From: Methanogenium sp. MK-MG
Lineage (GTDB): Archaea; Halobacteriota; Methanomicrobia; Methanomicrobiales; Methanomicrobiaceae
DNA: 48,361 nt
Direction: 5' to 3'
Assembly: GCF_009914725.1 (NCBI RefSeq)
Contig: NZ_JAAAWJ010000010.1
Span: 1 to 48,361 of the forward strand
The notes below the pieces were generated by a model, which searched no databases, had not been told where the DNA came from, and saw nothing but the letters and a program-made list of their open reading frames with translations. The position numbers were made by a program, and so were the translations under genes. This document shows positions 1 through 7,663 of this stretch, one piece after another (position 1 is the first letter of the stretch; each line of letters opens with the position of its first letter).

Positions 1-97
1 TCTCGATATCAGATTCAGTGTCCTCCGCAGCGCCAGCTACAGTGGCAAGAGCGCCAGCCAAAGCGCTGATACCGATGCCAAATAGTATTTCTTCCAT
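1..97 (-). CDS. mtrE: Tetrahydromethanopterin S-methyltransferase subunit E, N-terminus only (window edge)
   Basis: Only the first 32 codons lie in the window. They begin MEEILFGIGISALAGALATV and continue with an AGAAED-x-ESD segment, which matches the start of MtrE, a membrane subunit of the Na+-pumping methyl-H4MPT:coenzyme M methyltransferase. The ATG at 97 has a strong GGAGG Shine-Dalgarno 8 bases upstream. The gene lies downstream of mcrA on the same strand, where Methanomicrobiales usually carry mtrEDCBAFGH, so it is probably the first gene of an mtr operon. The rest is outside the window. Confidence 0.85.
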   Translation of the reverse strand, partial: MEEILFGIGISALAGALATVAGAAEDTESDIE

Positions 98-180
98 TCA
101 GGCATCCTCCTGTGTGTCAAAGCACCAGAGTAACACGTTACACAAACCCTTTTTGGTTCAATTAAACCTCGATAGGGATT

Positions 181-188
181 TTATTAAA
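181..188 (-). promoter_or_regulatory. Putative TATA box of the mtr operon
   Basis: On the minus strand the sequence reads CGAAACCTTTAATAAAAT, a purine/A-rich BRE-like stretch followed by an A/T box. It lies about 85 bases upstream of the mtrE start and downstream of the mcrA terminator, so mtr probably has its own promoter with a leader of about 60 bases. Assigned by eye. Confidence 0.45.
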
Positions 189-277
189 GGTTTCGAAAAA
201 AAGAGAATCACTATTTTACAATCGAAACGGAATGCAAGCTACGTTGTAAAACAAGCAGGAGTTTCCTTTTGTTAAAT

Positions 278-287
278 AAAAAAAAAA
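278..287 (-). terminator. T-run terminator after mcrA
   Basis: Ten consecutive A on the plus strand give T10 on the minus strand, starting about 10 bases after the mcrA stop codon. This is a typical archaeal T-rich terminator without a hairpin and separates the mcr and mtr transcripts. Confidence 0.65.
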
Positions 288-297
288 TGAGTTGATC

Positions 298-2004
298 TTA
301 CCTTGCCGGTATGATCAGTGAGCGCTCGCCTGCTGGCTTGAACTCGCGGATTGCACCCTTTGCGAATTCGCGGCGGGGTTCGGAGAAGTCGAATGTGAGT
401 GACGGATCTGCGAAACAGATCTTCACAAGTGGGTCGAAGCAGAATGCGTCGCCGCGTCCGTAGTGCGCACCACCGACGATAGCTGCGTATTCTCCCTGGT
501 GACCGACATTCATTGCGTAGTTCGGGTAGTTTGGTCCACGGAGTTCGCCCATCAGACCGCGGTCAGGCTCCATTGAAAGGGAGTTTGCTGAACCACACTG
601 GTCCTGAAGATCGTATCCGAAGAAACCAAGACGTGACCAGCCTTCCTTGTGCATAAGCATGGAAAGGTACCATCCGTTCAGACCGGCATTGGAGTTTCCG
701 GTACCGATGGAACAGGTCAGACCACAGGCTGCTGCCATAACACCAGCACGCTGTGACCCGCCAAAGTGGTCTTCCATCATGGTGGGGTACTGCTCGTACT
801 GCTCCATTGCATTGAGGTTGACCTCGGTTGCAAGGTCGTTGACGATCTCCTGGGTAGGAGTGATGGTTGCTGCAGGGTCCGGGTTGGAGTAGTCGAAGCC
901 GTACTTGTCCTTCAGGTAGTCCATACCGTAGTAGGTGTACTCATCGAGGATGTTATCAGTGTATGCTGCTGTTGCATACTGCGTGAAACCGACACCACCG
1001 GACATGTAGGAACCAAGCCAGATCTGATCGAAGAGCATGGTACCTGCACCGACAACCTCAAGGGATGCACGTGCGGGGTCGTTCGGGTATTTCCGGTTTG
1101 CCTGGATAATATCGGAGAAGACACCGAATTTGATTCCACCGGGCTCGTTAGGGCCACGGGCACGGCGTGCCGGAAGGATGGATGCCATCTGTGAGACACC
1201 GGCGTGCTTTGCGGCGAATGAAAGGTCAGCGACTGCTGCTTCACCAGCGCACATTCTGTATGCTGCGATGAAGGACATACCGATCTGCATTGCGGACCAT
1301 CTGGAGGTGGTTCCACCATCACAGGTACGTGAGACAATGGTCGGTATGTGGATTGCCTGGTACATGGACTTGCCGACCTGTGCTTTCAGGACTTCTGCCT
1401 GTTCAGAGGTGAAGAGCTTGTCGATGTTGATCAGGAACTGTGGCTCAATGTCATCTGCCATTGCGTCGTCGCCAGTGAAGACCTTCACGTAACAGTCATC
1501 GACAAGGCCCGGGTGGGTCTCGACCATGTGTTCCTGAACCACTGCTGCACCTGGCATTGCGTGGTTGAGGATGTGGAGGTATTCGTTGATGGTCTCAGGA
1601 GTTACTTCCTTACCGAGACGCTTCTGGAGAGTTGCGTGTGCAAGGTCCATACCGACAACGACAGTACGGCGGATGTCATCCCACATCTGCTGCATTGCAG
1701 CGTTGTTGACGAAGTGAAGGTCATCACCCTCTACGAAGACACCGGTGTTGGAGACTTCGTAGGTCATGAGCTGTCTCTGACCCATTGGCATACCACCAAG
1801 GTGGCAGTGTTCGGGGTCATACATGGAGATTCCACGTTCCATCTCGATGCCCTTTGCAGCAGCCATAAATTCGCGCTTACGCGGGGACTGGCGGACACCG
1901 TTGAAGTTGTAGAACGTGGTCTTTACGGACTCAGGATCCTGGCCCTGGAACTTCTCTTTGAGTGCGTCAAGGAAAAGCTTCTGTGATCTCTCTATTTTTG
2001 CCAT
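298..2004 (-). CDS. mcrA: Methyl-coenzyme M reductase subunit alpha
   Basis: Catalytic alpha subunit of MCR, which makes methane and the CoM-CoB heterodisulfide from methyl-CoM and coenzyme B at coenzyme F430. At 568 residues it has the family's normal length. Diagnostic segments include [20 protein letters not shown] and [14 protein letters not shown], which hold the thioglycine and S-methylcysteine positions known in McrA, and [11 protein letters not shown], which holds the methylarginine region. I start it at ATG 2004 (MAKIERSQK), preceded by GAGGAG within the end of mcrG. An upstream in-frame GTG at 2013 overlaps the mcrG stop and has poorer spacing. Last gene of mcrBDCGA, followed by a T-run terminator. 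Confidence 0.98.
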   Translation of the reverse strand: MAKIERSQKLFLDALKEKFQGQDPESVKTTFYNFNGVRQSPRKREFMAAAKGIEMERGISMYDPEHCHLGGMPMGQRQLMTYEVSNTGVFVEGDDLHFVNNAAMQQMWDDIRRTVVVGMDLAHATLQKRLGKEVTPETINEYLHILNHAMPGAAVVQEHMVETHPGLVDDCYVKVFTGDDAMADDIEPQFLINIDKLFTSEQAEVLKAQVGKSMYQAIHIPTIVSRTCDGGTTSRWSAMQIGMSFIAAYRMCAGEAAVADLSFAAKHAGVSQMASILPARRARGPNEPGGIKFGVFSDIIQANRKYPNDPARASLEVVGAGTMLFDQIWLGSYMSGGVGFTQYATAAYTDNILDEYTYYGMDYLKDKYGFDYSNPDPAATITPTQEIVNDLATEVNLNAMEQYEQYPTMMEDHFGGSQRAGVMAAACGLTCSIGTGNSNAGLNGWYLSMLMHKEGWSRLGFFGYDLQDQCGSANSLSMEPDRGLMGELRGPNYPNYAMNVGHQGEYAAIVGGAHYGRGDAFCFDPLVKICFADPSLTFDFSEPRREFAKGAIREFKPAGERSLIIPAR

Positions 2005-2009
2005 TAAAA

Positions 2010-2774
2010 TCACTCCTCAACCGGCATGAAGCCGTATTTTGTTCTCAGCGAGTGGATGCGCTGGATGTATTCAATGTACTCCACGTCATCACGGTATGCT
2101 AAACCGACGAGTGAGTGGAAGATGGTCGAGTGAGCCTTGACCCATGCGTCATCGAGTGGCTTGCCGACTGCGACTGCACGGTCGAGGGGTTCTCCGATCT
2201 GGTCTTTCACGTAGGTAACGACACCTTCGTCACCGATGATACATCTCTGGAGCATGTCGAACATCAGGCCGTCTTCTGCAAGACGGAGTGAGTGTCCGTG
2301 TACAGTTGCGCCACGGATGCTGGTAAGAGCGGGCTCGAACATTTCGGTCTCGATGAGCCACTTGGAGTATGACTCAAGGTCACGCTCACGGCACTCGACG
2401 ATCTGGCGACCGGAGAGTGTACCGGGGTCAATACCACGGAAGCGGTAGCATTCTGCGTAGGTACGCTGGTATGGCTGGGACGGACCGTTGTACATAGAGT
2501 CAACAAACTGTATGTAGCGGACGCGGTCTCCTGCCTTTGCACCATCGGTTGGCTCGACAATCTTGCGGATTGGGCAGTCAGGTTCCTGCTGCTCTGCGAG
2601 TGGTGGGTGTGCAGTTGGATATGCGGAGCCCGGTGCGCGGTGACCGAGAACCAGCACAACATCTTCATCAGTTACATCTCGAACTTTGTCAAGTTCGACG
2701 TTCGGGTTCATCTGGCGGCGCCTGTTTTCAGCGACGACGGAGGTGCCCGGACCATACTGTGGTGTGTATGCCAT
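2010..2774 (-). CDS. mcrG: Methyl-coenzyme M reductase subunit gamma
   Basis: Gamma subunit of the MCR (alpha-beta-gamma)2 complex, 254 residues, beginning [20 protein letters not shown], a conserved McrG start. The ATG at 2774 has an AAGGTGA Shine-Dalgarno about 8 bases upstream. A GTG four codons earlier overlaps that Shine-Dalgarno and is unlikely. The stop lies 5 bases before the mcrA start, so the two are probably translationally coupled. It sits between mcrC and mcrA in the usual order. Confidence 0.97.
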   Translation of the reverse strand: MAYTPQYGPGTSVVAENRRRQMNPNVELDKVRDVTDEDVVLVLGHRAPGSAYPTAHPPLAEQQEPDCPIRKIVEPTDGAKAGDRVRYIQFVDSMYNGPSQPYQRTYAECYRFRGIDPGTLSGRQIVECRERDLESYSKWLIETEMFEPALTSIRGATVHGHSLRLAEDGLMFDMLQRCIIGDEGVVTYVKDQIGEPLDRAVAVGKPLDDAWVKAHSTIFHSLVGLAYRDDVEYIEYIQRIHSLRTKYGFMPVEE

Positions 2775-2787
2775 AATTATTTTCACC

Positions 2788-3414
2788 TTAATTAGGATTT
2801 TTCATTACATTCAATACTGCCTGAACGACTTCGGCGAGTTTATCCCGCGGCGGGGTCTGACCCCTGGTCACACCGCTGACAATTGCTGCCACCTCACCCT
2901 TTGTCCGGATGTGCTCCGGTGACGGCATGACATATGCGGTTTTGACACCGACTTTTGCGAGATCTTCGTAGTCAATTGGTGCCTGTGAGACAACAACTGC
3001 GCGGACATCTGCCTGTGAGAGAATAAAGCGCACCTTCTCCACCACATGGGAACGTACATTCCCGTGGTGCAGAACAGCCACTTTATGCTGCTCAATCTGT
3101 GACACCTCTCTTCCTGAAAGGCCAAAGTATGCCCCCAGGACAGAACCGGCCAGTTTTGGAGCATCGGCAGGGACGCCACTTCCCGAGTTGAGCACAAGGG
3201 TGCTCACCGAGAATTCCACGCCCTCTCTTCTCAGGGCAGACGTGATATCACATACCGGCTTCGTCACATGGCGCCTCCCCGGGGACATGCCGACGACAAT
3301 CACATCAGGATGACGGCACTCTGAAATAGTGCCACGCTGAGCAAGGCCTCCGCCTTTACCCATCCCCATGGATTCGCGGCAGTCAACAACCTGGGTTATG
3401 CGACCAATCGGCAT
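2788..3414 (-). CDS. mcrC: Methyl-coenzyme M reductase operon protein C
   Basis: A 208-residue McrC protein starting MPIGRITQVVDCRESMGMGK, with the conserved GKGGGLAQRGT segment and a Cys-containing N-terminus. McrC is not part of the mature enzyme. In the literature it is a component of the ATP-dependent activation complex that reduces F430 nickel to Ni(I). It is encoded between mcrD and mcrG, 13 bases before mcrG, as in other methanogens. The function is taken from the family. Confidence 0.95.
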   Translation of the reverse strand: MPIGRITQVVDCRESMGMGKGGGLAQRGTISECRHPDVIVVGMSPGRRHVTKPVCDITSALRREGVEFSVSTLVLNSGSGVPADAPKLAGSVLGAYFGLSGREVSQIEQHKVAVLHHGNVRSHVVEKVRFILSQADVRAVVVSQAPIDYEDLAKVGVKTAYVMPSPEHIRTKGEVAAIVSGVTRGQTPPRDKLAEVVQAVLNVMKNPN

Positions 3415-3421
3415 GAATATC

Positions 3422-3898
3422 TTATCTTCCCTGAATAATTACCGGCCCTTCTTTATTCCGTGGATCCATGAGACCTATCAGGTTTGGATCCACGTCAGGA
3501 CCGTATTTAGCATAGTCCGCAACAGTTGGCTGGGTTCTCATGTACTTCTTCCCGGTCTGGAGCTGATACGGGAATTTCGTGAAGAACCGATCACATAGTG
3601 CACGGATTTTTTCAGTCACACTGTCATCCAGCACCTCAAAGATCATGGTCCCGACCTGAACACGGAGTTCAAATTCAGACCCGCCAACCATAATGACTTT
3701 ACGGTTGGAATTGGGGTTGGGTTTCCCCCGCGCAGGCCCGTAAGGGACCGTACGCGGAAGATTCGGACCATTTATCATCATCCGGCGTATTCCGGGAATC
3801 TTTACTACCTCATTGAGGAGTGCTTCCGCGGAGTCCGGTTTGAGCATGCGGAGGGGTGTGATCCGGCACTGGGGATAATCAACGACAGCTTCAGTCAT
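3422..3898 (-). CDS. mcrD: Methyl-coenzyme M reductase operon protein D
   Basis: A 158-residue McrD protein with the family segments YPQCRITPLRML near the N-terminus and RTVPYGPARG near residue 50. McrD is a small non-catalytic protein thought to act as a chaperone in MCR assembly or F430 delivery. It follows mcrB by 17 bases and precedes mcrC by 7 bases in the mcr transcript. The identification rests on sequence and position. The exact role in the family is still inferred. Confidence 0.95.
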   Translation of the reverse strand: MTEAVVDYPQCRITPLRMLKPDSAEALLNEVVKIPGIRRMMINGPNLPRTVPYGPARGKPNPNSNRKVIMVGGSEFELRVQVGTMIFEVLDDSVTEKIRALCDRFFTKFPYQLQTGKKYMRTQPTVADYAKYGPDVDPNLIGLMDPRNKEGPVIIQGR

Positions 3899-3915
3899 TC
3901 AAATCAGTTCTCTGT

Positions 3916-5217
3916 TCAGATACCGTCTGCGATATTCTGGATCGGTCTCTTGAACACGTCAATCTGACCGTATGTTTCGCCCATGATAGCGGAAGTGCCT
4001 TCAGGAGTGAACATCTGTGTACCTGCATCGAGTGCACATGCTGCAACGACACATGGAATTGCACAGCCGTTTGCGTGACGTGTTACGACGTGGTTACCAT
4101 TGAAGATACCAGGACCACCGCCACCATAGATGGAGTGGCTGAAGAATGAGAAACCGACTGCAGTTCCCATTAGACGACCGAAGTCAGTGCCGGGGAGACC
4201 GGTCTCGTGTTCAAGCAGGTCGTTGAAGTACAGGAGAGTCGAGGAGACTGCCTGTGCGAAACGTCCTGCACCACAGTTGACCAGTGTTGCTGCCATGGTA
4301 CCTGCTGCTGCGTATGCGTTCCACATCATGGGGTCCTTGGTGTCGTAGAACTGGAAGTAGCCGCCCTTCTTGCCTGCAACGATGACCTTGTCTTCAATTG
4401 CACGCTCAACAAGGGACTGGACAACAGTACCGATGGTACCGGACTGGCCGTTCTCCTTGACGAGTTCGTAGACGAGGTTGTTTGCATTAAGGCCCTGGTA
4501 TGCGTACTGCAGAAGCATGTGGCGCTCGAATGGGCCGATTGCGCCACCCATCTCAAACTCTCCTGCGGTCTCGAGGGTTGCTGCGAGTGCTGCACCCTGC
4601 ATTGCATTCCTTCCGGTCATCATAACAAAGTGGTTGACACCGATGTTACGAAGTGCAAAGCCGATACCCTCATTGTTCTGTGGAATGTTGAGGACAGATG
4701 TTACACCTGAGCCCGGCATGTCCATAGTGTGTGGGTATCCACCCCAGCATGCTGCCTTAACGGTGGATGCGTTGAATGCATCGACGTTAAACTGGTCAAC
4801 AACCGCATAGGTGGTTGCTGCTGCAACAGCTGAGATAGCTGCATCGTAGGTTGCTGCTGAATCGAGACGTGCCTTCGGGACCTCGACGAGGAGAAGGTTG
4901 CCGCCCTTGAATTCGTTTACAACTGTGTCGCCGCCCTCGACGTCAACCATCTCTTTGATCTTTGCGACGATTGCGTCTTTGTTATCCATAATCGGGAGAT
5001 CAAGCTCACGGCCAGGAATGGTACCCTTGCCGAGTTTACCGGCTTTGAGGCCTGCCTGAATGCCGCCGAGGTTGACTGCGATTGACCTCTTGGTGAGGTC
5101 AATGATCTTCCTTGATGCCGGGTTGACGAGCGGGCTGACCTTGTCGATGGTTACGCCGCTCTTCAGAAGCTTACCGTCATCTGAATAGAGATCAATAGTG
5201 TCGGAATATTTTGCCAT
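3916..5217 (-). CDS. mcrB: Methyl-coenzyme M reductase subunit beta
   Basis: Beta subunit of MCR, 433 residues, first gene of the mcrBDCGA operon. It begins MAKYSDTIDLYSDDGKLLKS, and the conserved FSFFSHSIYGGGGPGIFNGN motif near residue 355 is the well-known McrB signature close to the coenzyme B channel. The ATG at 5217 follows GGAGG by about 8 bases. Roughly 420 bases of AT-rich non-coding DNA lie upstream, consistent with a strong, possibly regulated promoter. Confidence 0.98.
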   Translation of the reverse strand: MAKYSDTIDLYSDDGKLLKSGVTIDKVSPLVNPASRKIIDLTKRSIAVNLGGIQAGLKAGKLGKGTIPGRELDLPIMDNKDAIVAKIKEMVDVEGGDTVVNEFKGGNLLLVEVPKARLDSAATYDAAISAVAAATTYAVVDQFNVDAFNASTVKAACWGGYPHTMDMPGSGVTSVLNIPQNNEGIGFALRNIGVNHFVMMTGRNAMQGAALAATLETAGEFEMGGAIGPFERHMLLQYAYQGLNANNLVYELVKENGQSGTIGTVVQSLVERAIEDKVIVAGKKGGYFQFYDTKDPMMWNAYAAAGTMAATLVNCGAGRFAQAVSSTLLYFNDLLEHETGLPGTDFGRLMGTAVGFSFFSHSIYGGGGPGIFNGNHVVTRHANGCAIPCVVAACALDAGTQMFTPEGTSAIMGETYGQIDVFKRPIQNIADGI

Positions 5218-5640
5218 TTATTTTCCTCCAATTACCCTTTTGTGCAATGCATTTCATTTTCTGAACAAAGACAGGAATAAATCCTGACGGAAATCGATGA
5301 TAGTAACTACTGCACGTCCCCGCATGGGACAGGAAAGATATACACAATGTCAGAATATAAGGATTCCTAATCCTGAATAATATAATCTGAAAAAAATAAA
5401 ATCTAAACTGTGAGAAACAGGCAAATCAACCGTTAGTTCAGGTAAGATTAACACTCGGTATTACGAAACTTACTAATTCGTAACACAAGATACGACAAAG
5501 ATTCCATTTTTTTATCATTTGAATGATGCGCTTCTTTTAAGCTTTTTTTTCAGAAATTAACGCGCATTTAGAGTGAAAATATATCGATTATAGAGAGATG
5601 GGGAGAAAATTCAGAATAGCCCCCCCATCAGGACAGGAAC
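5218..5640 (-). promoter_or_regulatory. mcr operon upstream region with TATA-like boxes and inverted repeats
   Basis: A gene-free, AT-rich region of about 420 bases upstream of mcrB. On the minus strand I see two TATA-like elements, around 5377-5386 (ATTATATTAT) and 5353-5361 (CCTTATATTC). Between them is a perfect inverted repeat, GGATT-cct-AATCC, at 5361-5373. Further upstream is a longer inverted repeat (TTACGAA/TTCGTAA arms) at 5458-5486. The predicted leader would be roughly 110-135 bases. No coding sequence is convincing here. Confidence 0.5.
5458..5486. repeat. Inverted repeat upstream of mcr, possible operator
   Basis: Arms GTATTACGAA (5458-5467) and TTCGTAACAC (5477-5486) match at 9 of 10 positions in inverted orientation, with a 9-base spacer. 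It lies about 240 bases upstream of mcrB, upstream of both TATA-like elements, where an activator or repressor dimer could bind. No regulator is identified. Confidence 0.5.
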
Positions 5641-6534
5641 TTACAGATGTTCCACAACCGAATCTTCCGGAAGTTTGGCCAGGACGGATTTCACAATCAG
5701 ATCAAACCCAATCTCATCCAGCTGGTCTGCAAGAAGGTGAGTGCCCACCGCCTGACGGTAGATACGGTACATTGCCTCATCAACCGCCAGCTCTGCTGCT
5801 TCCAGGGAATTTACTAAAACCAGACACCTGCCAATCTTCGGATGACGCCCGCGCCTGCCGCCGAAGGTGATCTCGTAGACCGGGTCTTCTGCTGTTATAA
5901 CCCCATACGGGCAGGTATGCACACAGGCACCGCAGCTAATACAGCGCTCATCATTAAGGACAATAACGCCGTTTATCACCTCAAGAGCATCTTCATTGCA
6001 GTAATCAACACATGCCCCACAGCCTGTACACTTTTCCGGGTGGCGGATAGGTTTTAAGTGACCGGTCACCCCCACTTCACAGAGGCGCTCACTCACACAG
6101 GAATTAGGACATGCAGAGATACCAATACGCGTCTTTACAGGCATTTCACGCCCGAAGTATTTCCGGTCAATATTGAGGGCAAACGGGATGGCATCAATAT
6201 TTGCAAGCCGGCAGCGTTCATTCCCCGGGCATGCCGTCACATTGACCACATTCTGGAATTCTGCACCAAACGGCGTCCCGTTCTTCCTGAGTTCCTCACC
6301 GAGTGCCTGCAGATTTTTCTCAGGCACATGCGGAATTTCCACAGTCTGCCGTGTGGTGAGATGAATGCCAGCCCCGCCGTACTTCTGTGCAGCGTCAGCA
6401 ATGCCCCGCAGTTGGTCCGGTGTAACAATGCCCGCCGGGATGCGGAGCCTGACGGTGTATGCCTCCATACCGTCCTCCACAATTACCCCGCTCTGGGAAT
6501 CAGGATCATACGAGTGCTTCATTACCTGTACCAT
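5641..6534 (-). CDS. Small sulfite/nitrite reductase-like protein with siroheme and two ferredoxin motifs
   Basis: A 297-residue protein with an N-terminal ferredoxin-like half-domain (about 20-90). It then has a siroheme/[4Fe-4S] ligand set, C102-x5-C108 and C142-x3-C146, and two [4Fe-4S] ferredoxin motifs, CTGCGACVDYC (169-179) and CISCGACVHTC (198-208). This is the architecture of the small dissimilatory sulfite reductase-like proteins of methanogens, which resemble the C-terminal half of F420-dependent sulfite reductase but lack its F420H2 domain. Substrate (sulfite, nitrite or a biosynthetic intermediate) and electron donor are unknown. The ATG at 6534 follows GGAG. The gene stands alone between the mcr and fwd-hdr operons. 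Confidence 0.85.
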   Translation of the reverse strand: MVQVMKHSYDPDSQSGVIVEDGMEAYTVRLRIPAGIVTPDQLRGIADAAQKYGGAGIHLTTRQTVEIPHVPEKNLQALGEELRKNGTPFGAEFQNVVNVTACPGNERCRLANIDAIPFALNIDRKYFGREMPVKTRIGISACPNSCVSERLCEVGVTGHLKPIRHPEKCTGCGACVDYCNEDALEVINGVIVLNDERCISCGACVHTCPYGVITAEDPVYEITFGGRRGRHPKIGRCLVLVNSLEAAELAVDEAMYRIYRQAVGTHLLADQLDEIGFDLIVKSVLAKLPEDSVVEHL

Positions 6535-6850
6535 ACTTTCTCCAGCGTATTAATTTTCACGTCCTCAACATAAATTCTGCCACACCGACACACATCCGCA
6601 CCCGTATCACAGAGCTATGTTGATTAAATTGACAATACGGCGACAATACCTCAATAATTTTCATCATTTCCGGCATGCCTGAGACAATTAAAAGAGTTAA
6701 CATCATGAATGGATTAATGAAAGACTGTGTCAGCCAAATATGTTTCAACAGTAATCCTTAGTACATTCACCCATGGCACGGGCTTAGGAAGGCCAACATG
6801 CAGTTTCACGGTGAAAAATGCATCGGGGTAACGCGGCAAAAAAAAAGGAT
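6535..6850. other. Intergenic region between fwdC and the sulfite reductase-like gene
   Basis: No convincing gene. On the minus strand a TATA-like GAATTTATG (about 6568-6577) lies about 40 bases before the downstream gene. An 8-base direct repeat, GACAATAC, occurs at 6631-6638 and 6642-6649, one helical turn apart. Short reading frames here have no recognisable protein features. Confidence 0.5.
6838..6846 (-). terminator. T-run terminator of the fwd-hdr operon
   Basis: A9 on the plus strand is T9 on the minus strand, a few bases after the fwdC stop codon at 6851-6853. It probably ends the ten-gene transcript. Confidence 0.65.
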
Positions 6851-7651
6851 TTAGTATTTCATATAAAGCTGACCGTAGATGACCTCACCCTTGCGCTTAG
6901 GGTGACGTTCGCCCATATCTCCTTCATACAGGGCAAACCGTCCATTATCACCATCTACTTCAAGGTCAGCATCATTGCGATACTGGAACCCTGGCATCAT
7001 TACGTCAATGTCACCATAAACGTAAATTGTTCCTTTCACCATCTGTCCGCCGACACGACTCTTTGCGTCACCTTTGACGATGATCGTGCCGCCTTCCATG
7101 TGTGTACCGACATGCACGTCGATGTTGCCACCGACGACAATGGTGCCGCCACGCATGAATGTACCGACATCACTGCCGGCATTGCCGCTGACACGAATTT
7201 CTCCGCCCTGCATACCACGCCAGTCGCCACGATATGCTGCGCCGAGATAATTGCCTGCATTGCCGTTGACGATAAGTTCGCCGCCGGTCATGCCAAGCCC
7301 TGCGAATGCTTCGATGTCACCGTTAACGGTGAGTCTGCCGCCGGTCATCCAGCCGCCGACATACATGTCTGCATTGCCGTTGACGATAAGTTCGCCTGCG
7401 GACATCTTCATGCCGATGTACTTCACACGGCTGACATCGCCATTGATGACAACTGTGGTATCGGCTGCCGTCTGGCCGCCTGCACCTTCAACCGTGAAGT
7501 AGTCACCAAGGGTGACTGTGGTCTTGCCGACAAATCCGTGCAGTGCTGCAATCTCCGCTGCATTCTTCCCTGCAAAGACATCGGGTGTGATGTTCTCTGC
7601 CTCAAGGAAGAGTGTGGGGGTCTGGGTTGGGGTAAGAATTACTTTTGCCAT
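6851..7651 (-). CDS. fwdC: Formylmethanofuran dehydrogenase subunit C
   Basis: Subunit C of the W/Mo formylmethanofuran dehydrogenase, 266 residues. From about residue 65 to 235 it has tandem glycine-rich repeats of the GGELIVNGNA / GGTIIVKGDA type, forming the right-handed beta-helix shared with glutamate synthase domain 3. It is a structural subunit that helps hold the FwdA-FwdB core together. Last gene of the operon, 12 bases after fwdA, followed by a T-run. A long plus-strand reading frame opposite it is a by-product of the repeats. Confidence 0.96.
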   Translation of the reverse strand: MAKVILTPTQTPTLFLEAENITPDVFAGKNAAEIAALHGFVGKTTVTLGDYFTVEGAGGQTAADTTVVINGDVSRVKYIGMKMSAGELIVNGNADMYVGGWMTGGRLTVNGDIEAFAGLGMTGGELIVNGNAGNYLGAAYRGDWRGMQGGEIRVSGNAGSDVGTFMRGGTIVVGGNIDVHVGTHMEGGTIIVKGDAKSRVGGQMVKGTIYVYGDIDVMMPGFQYRNDADLEVDGDNGRFALYEGDMGERHPKRKGEVIYGQLYMKY

Positions 7652-7663
7652 ATCTCCGTCACC

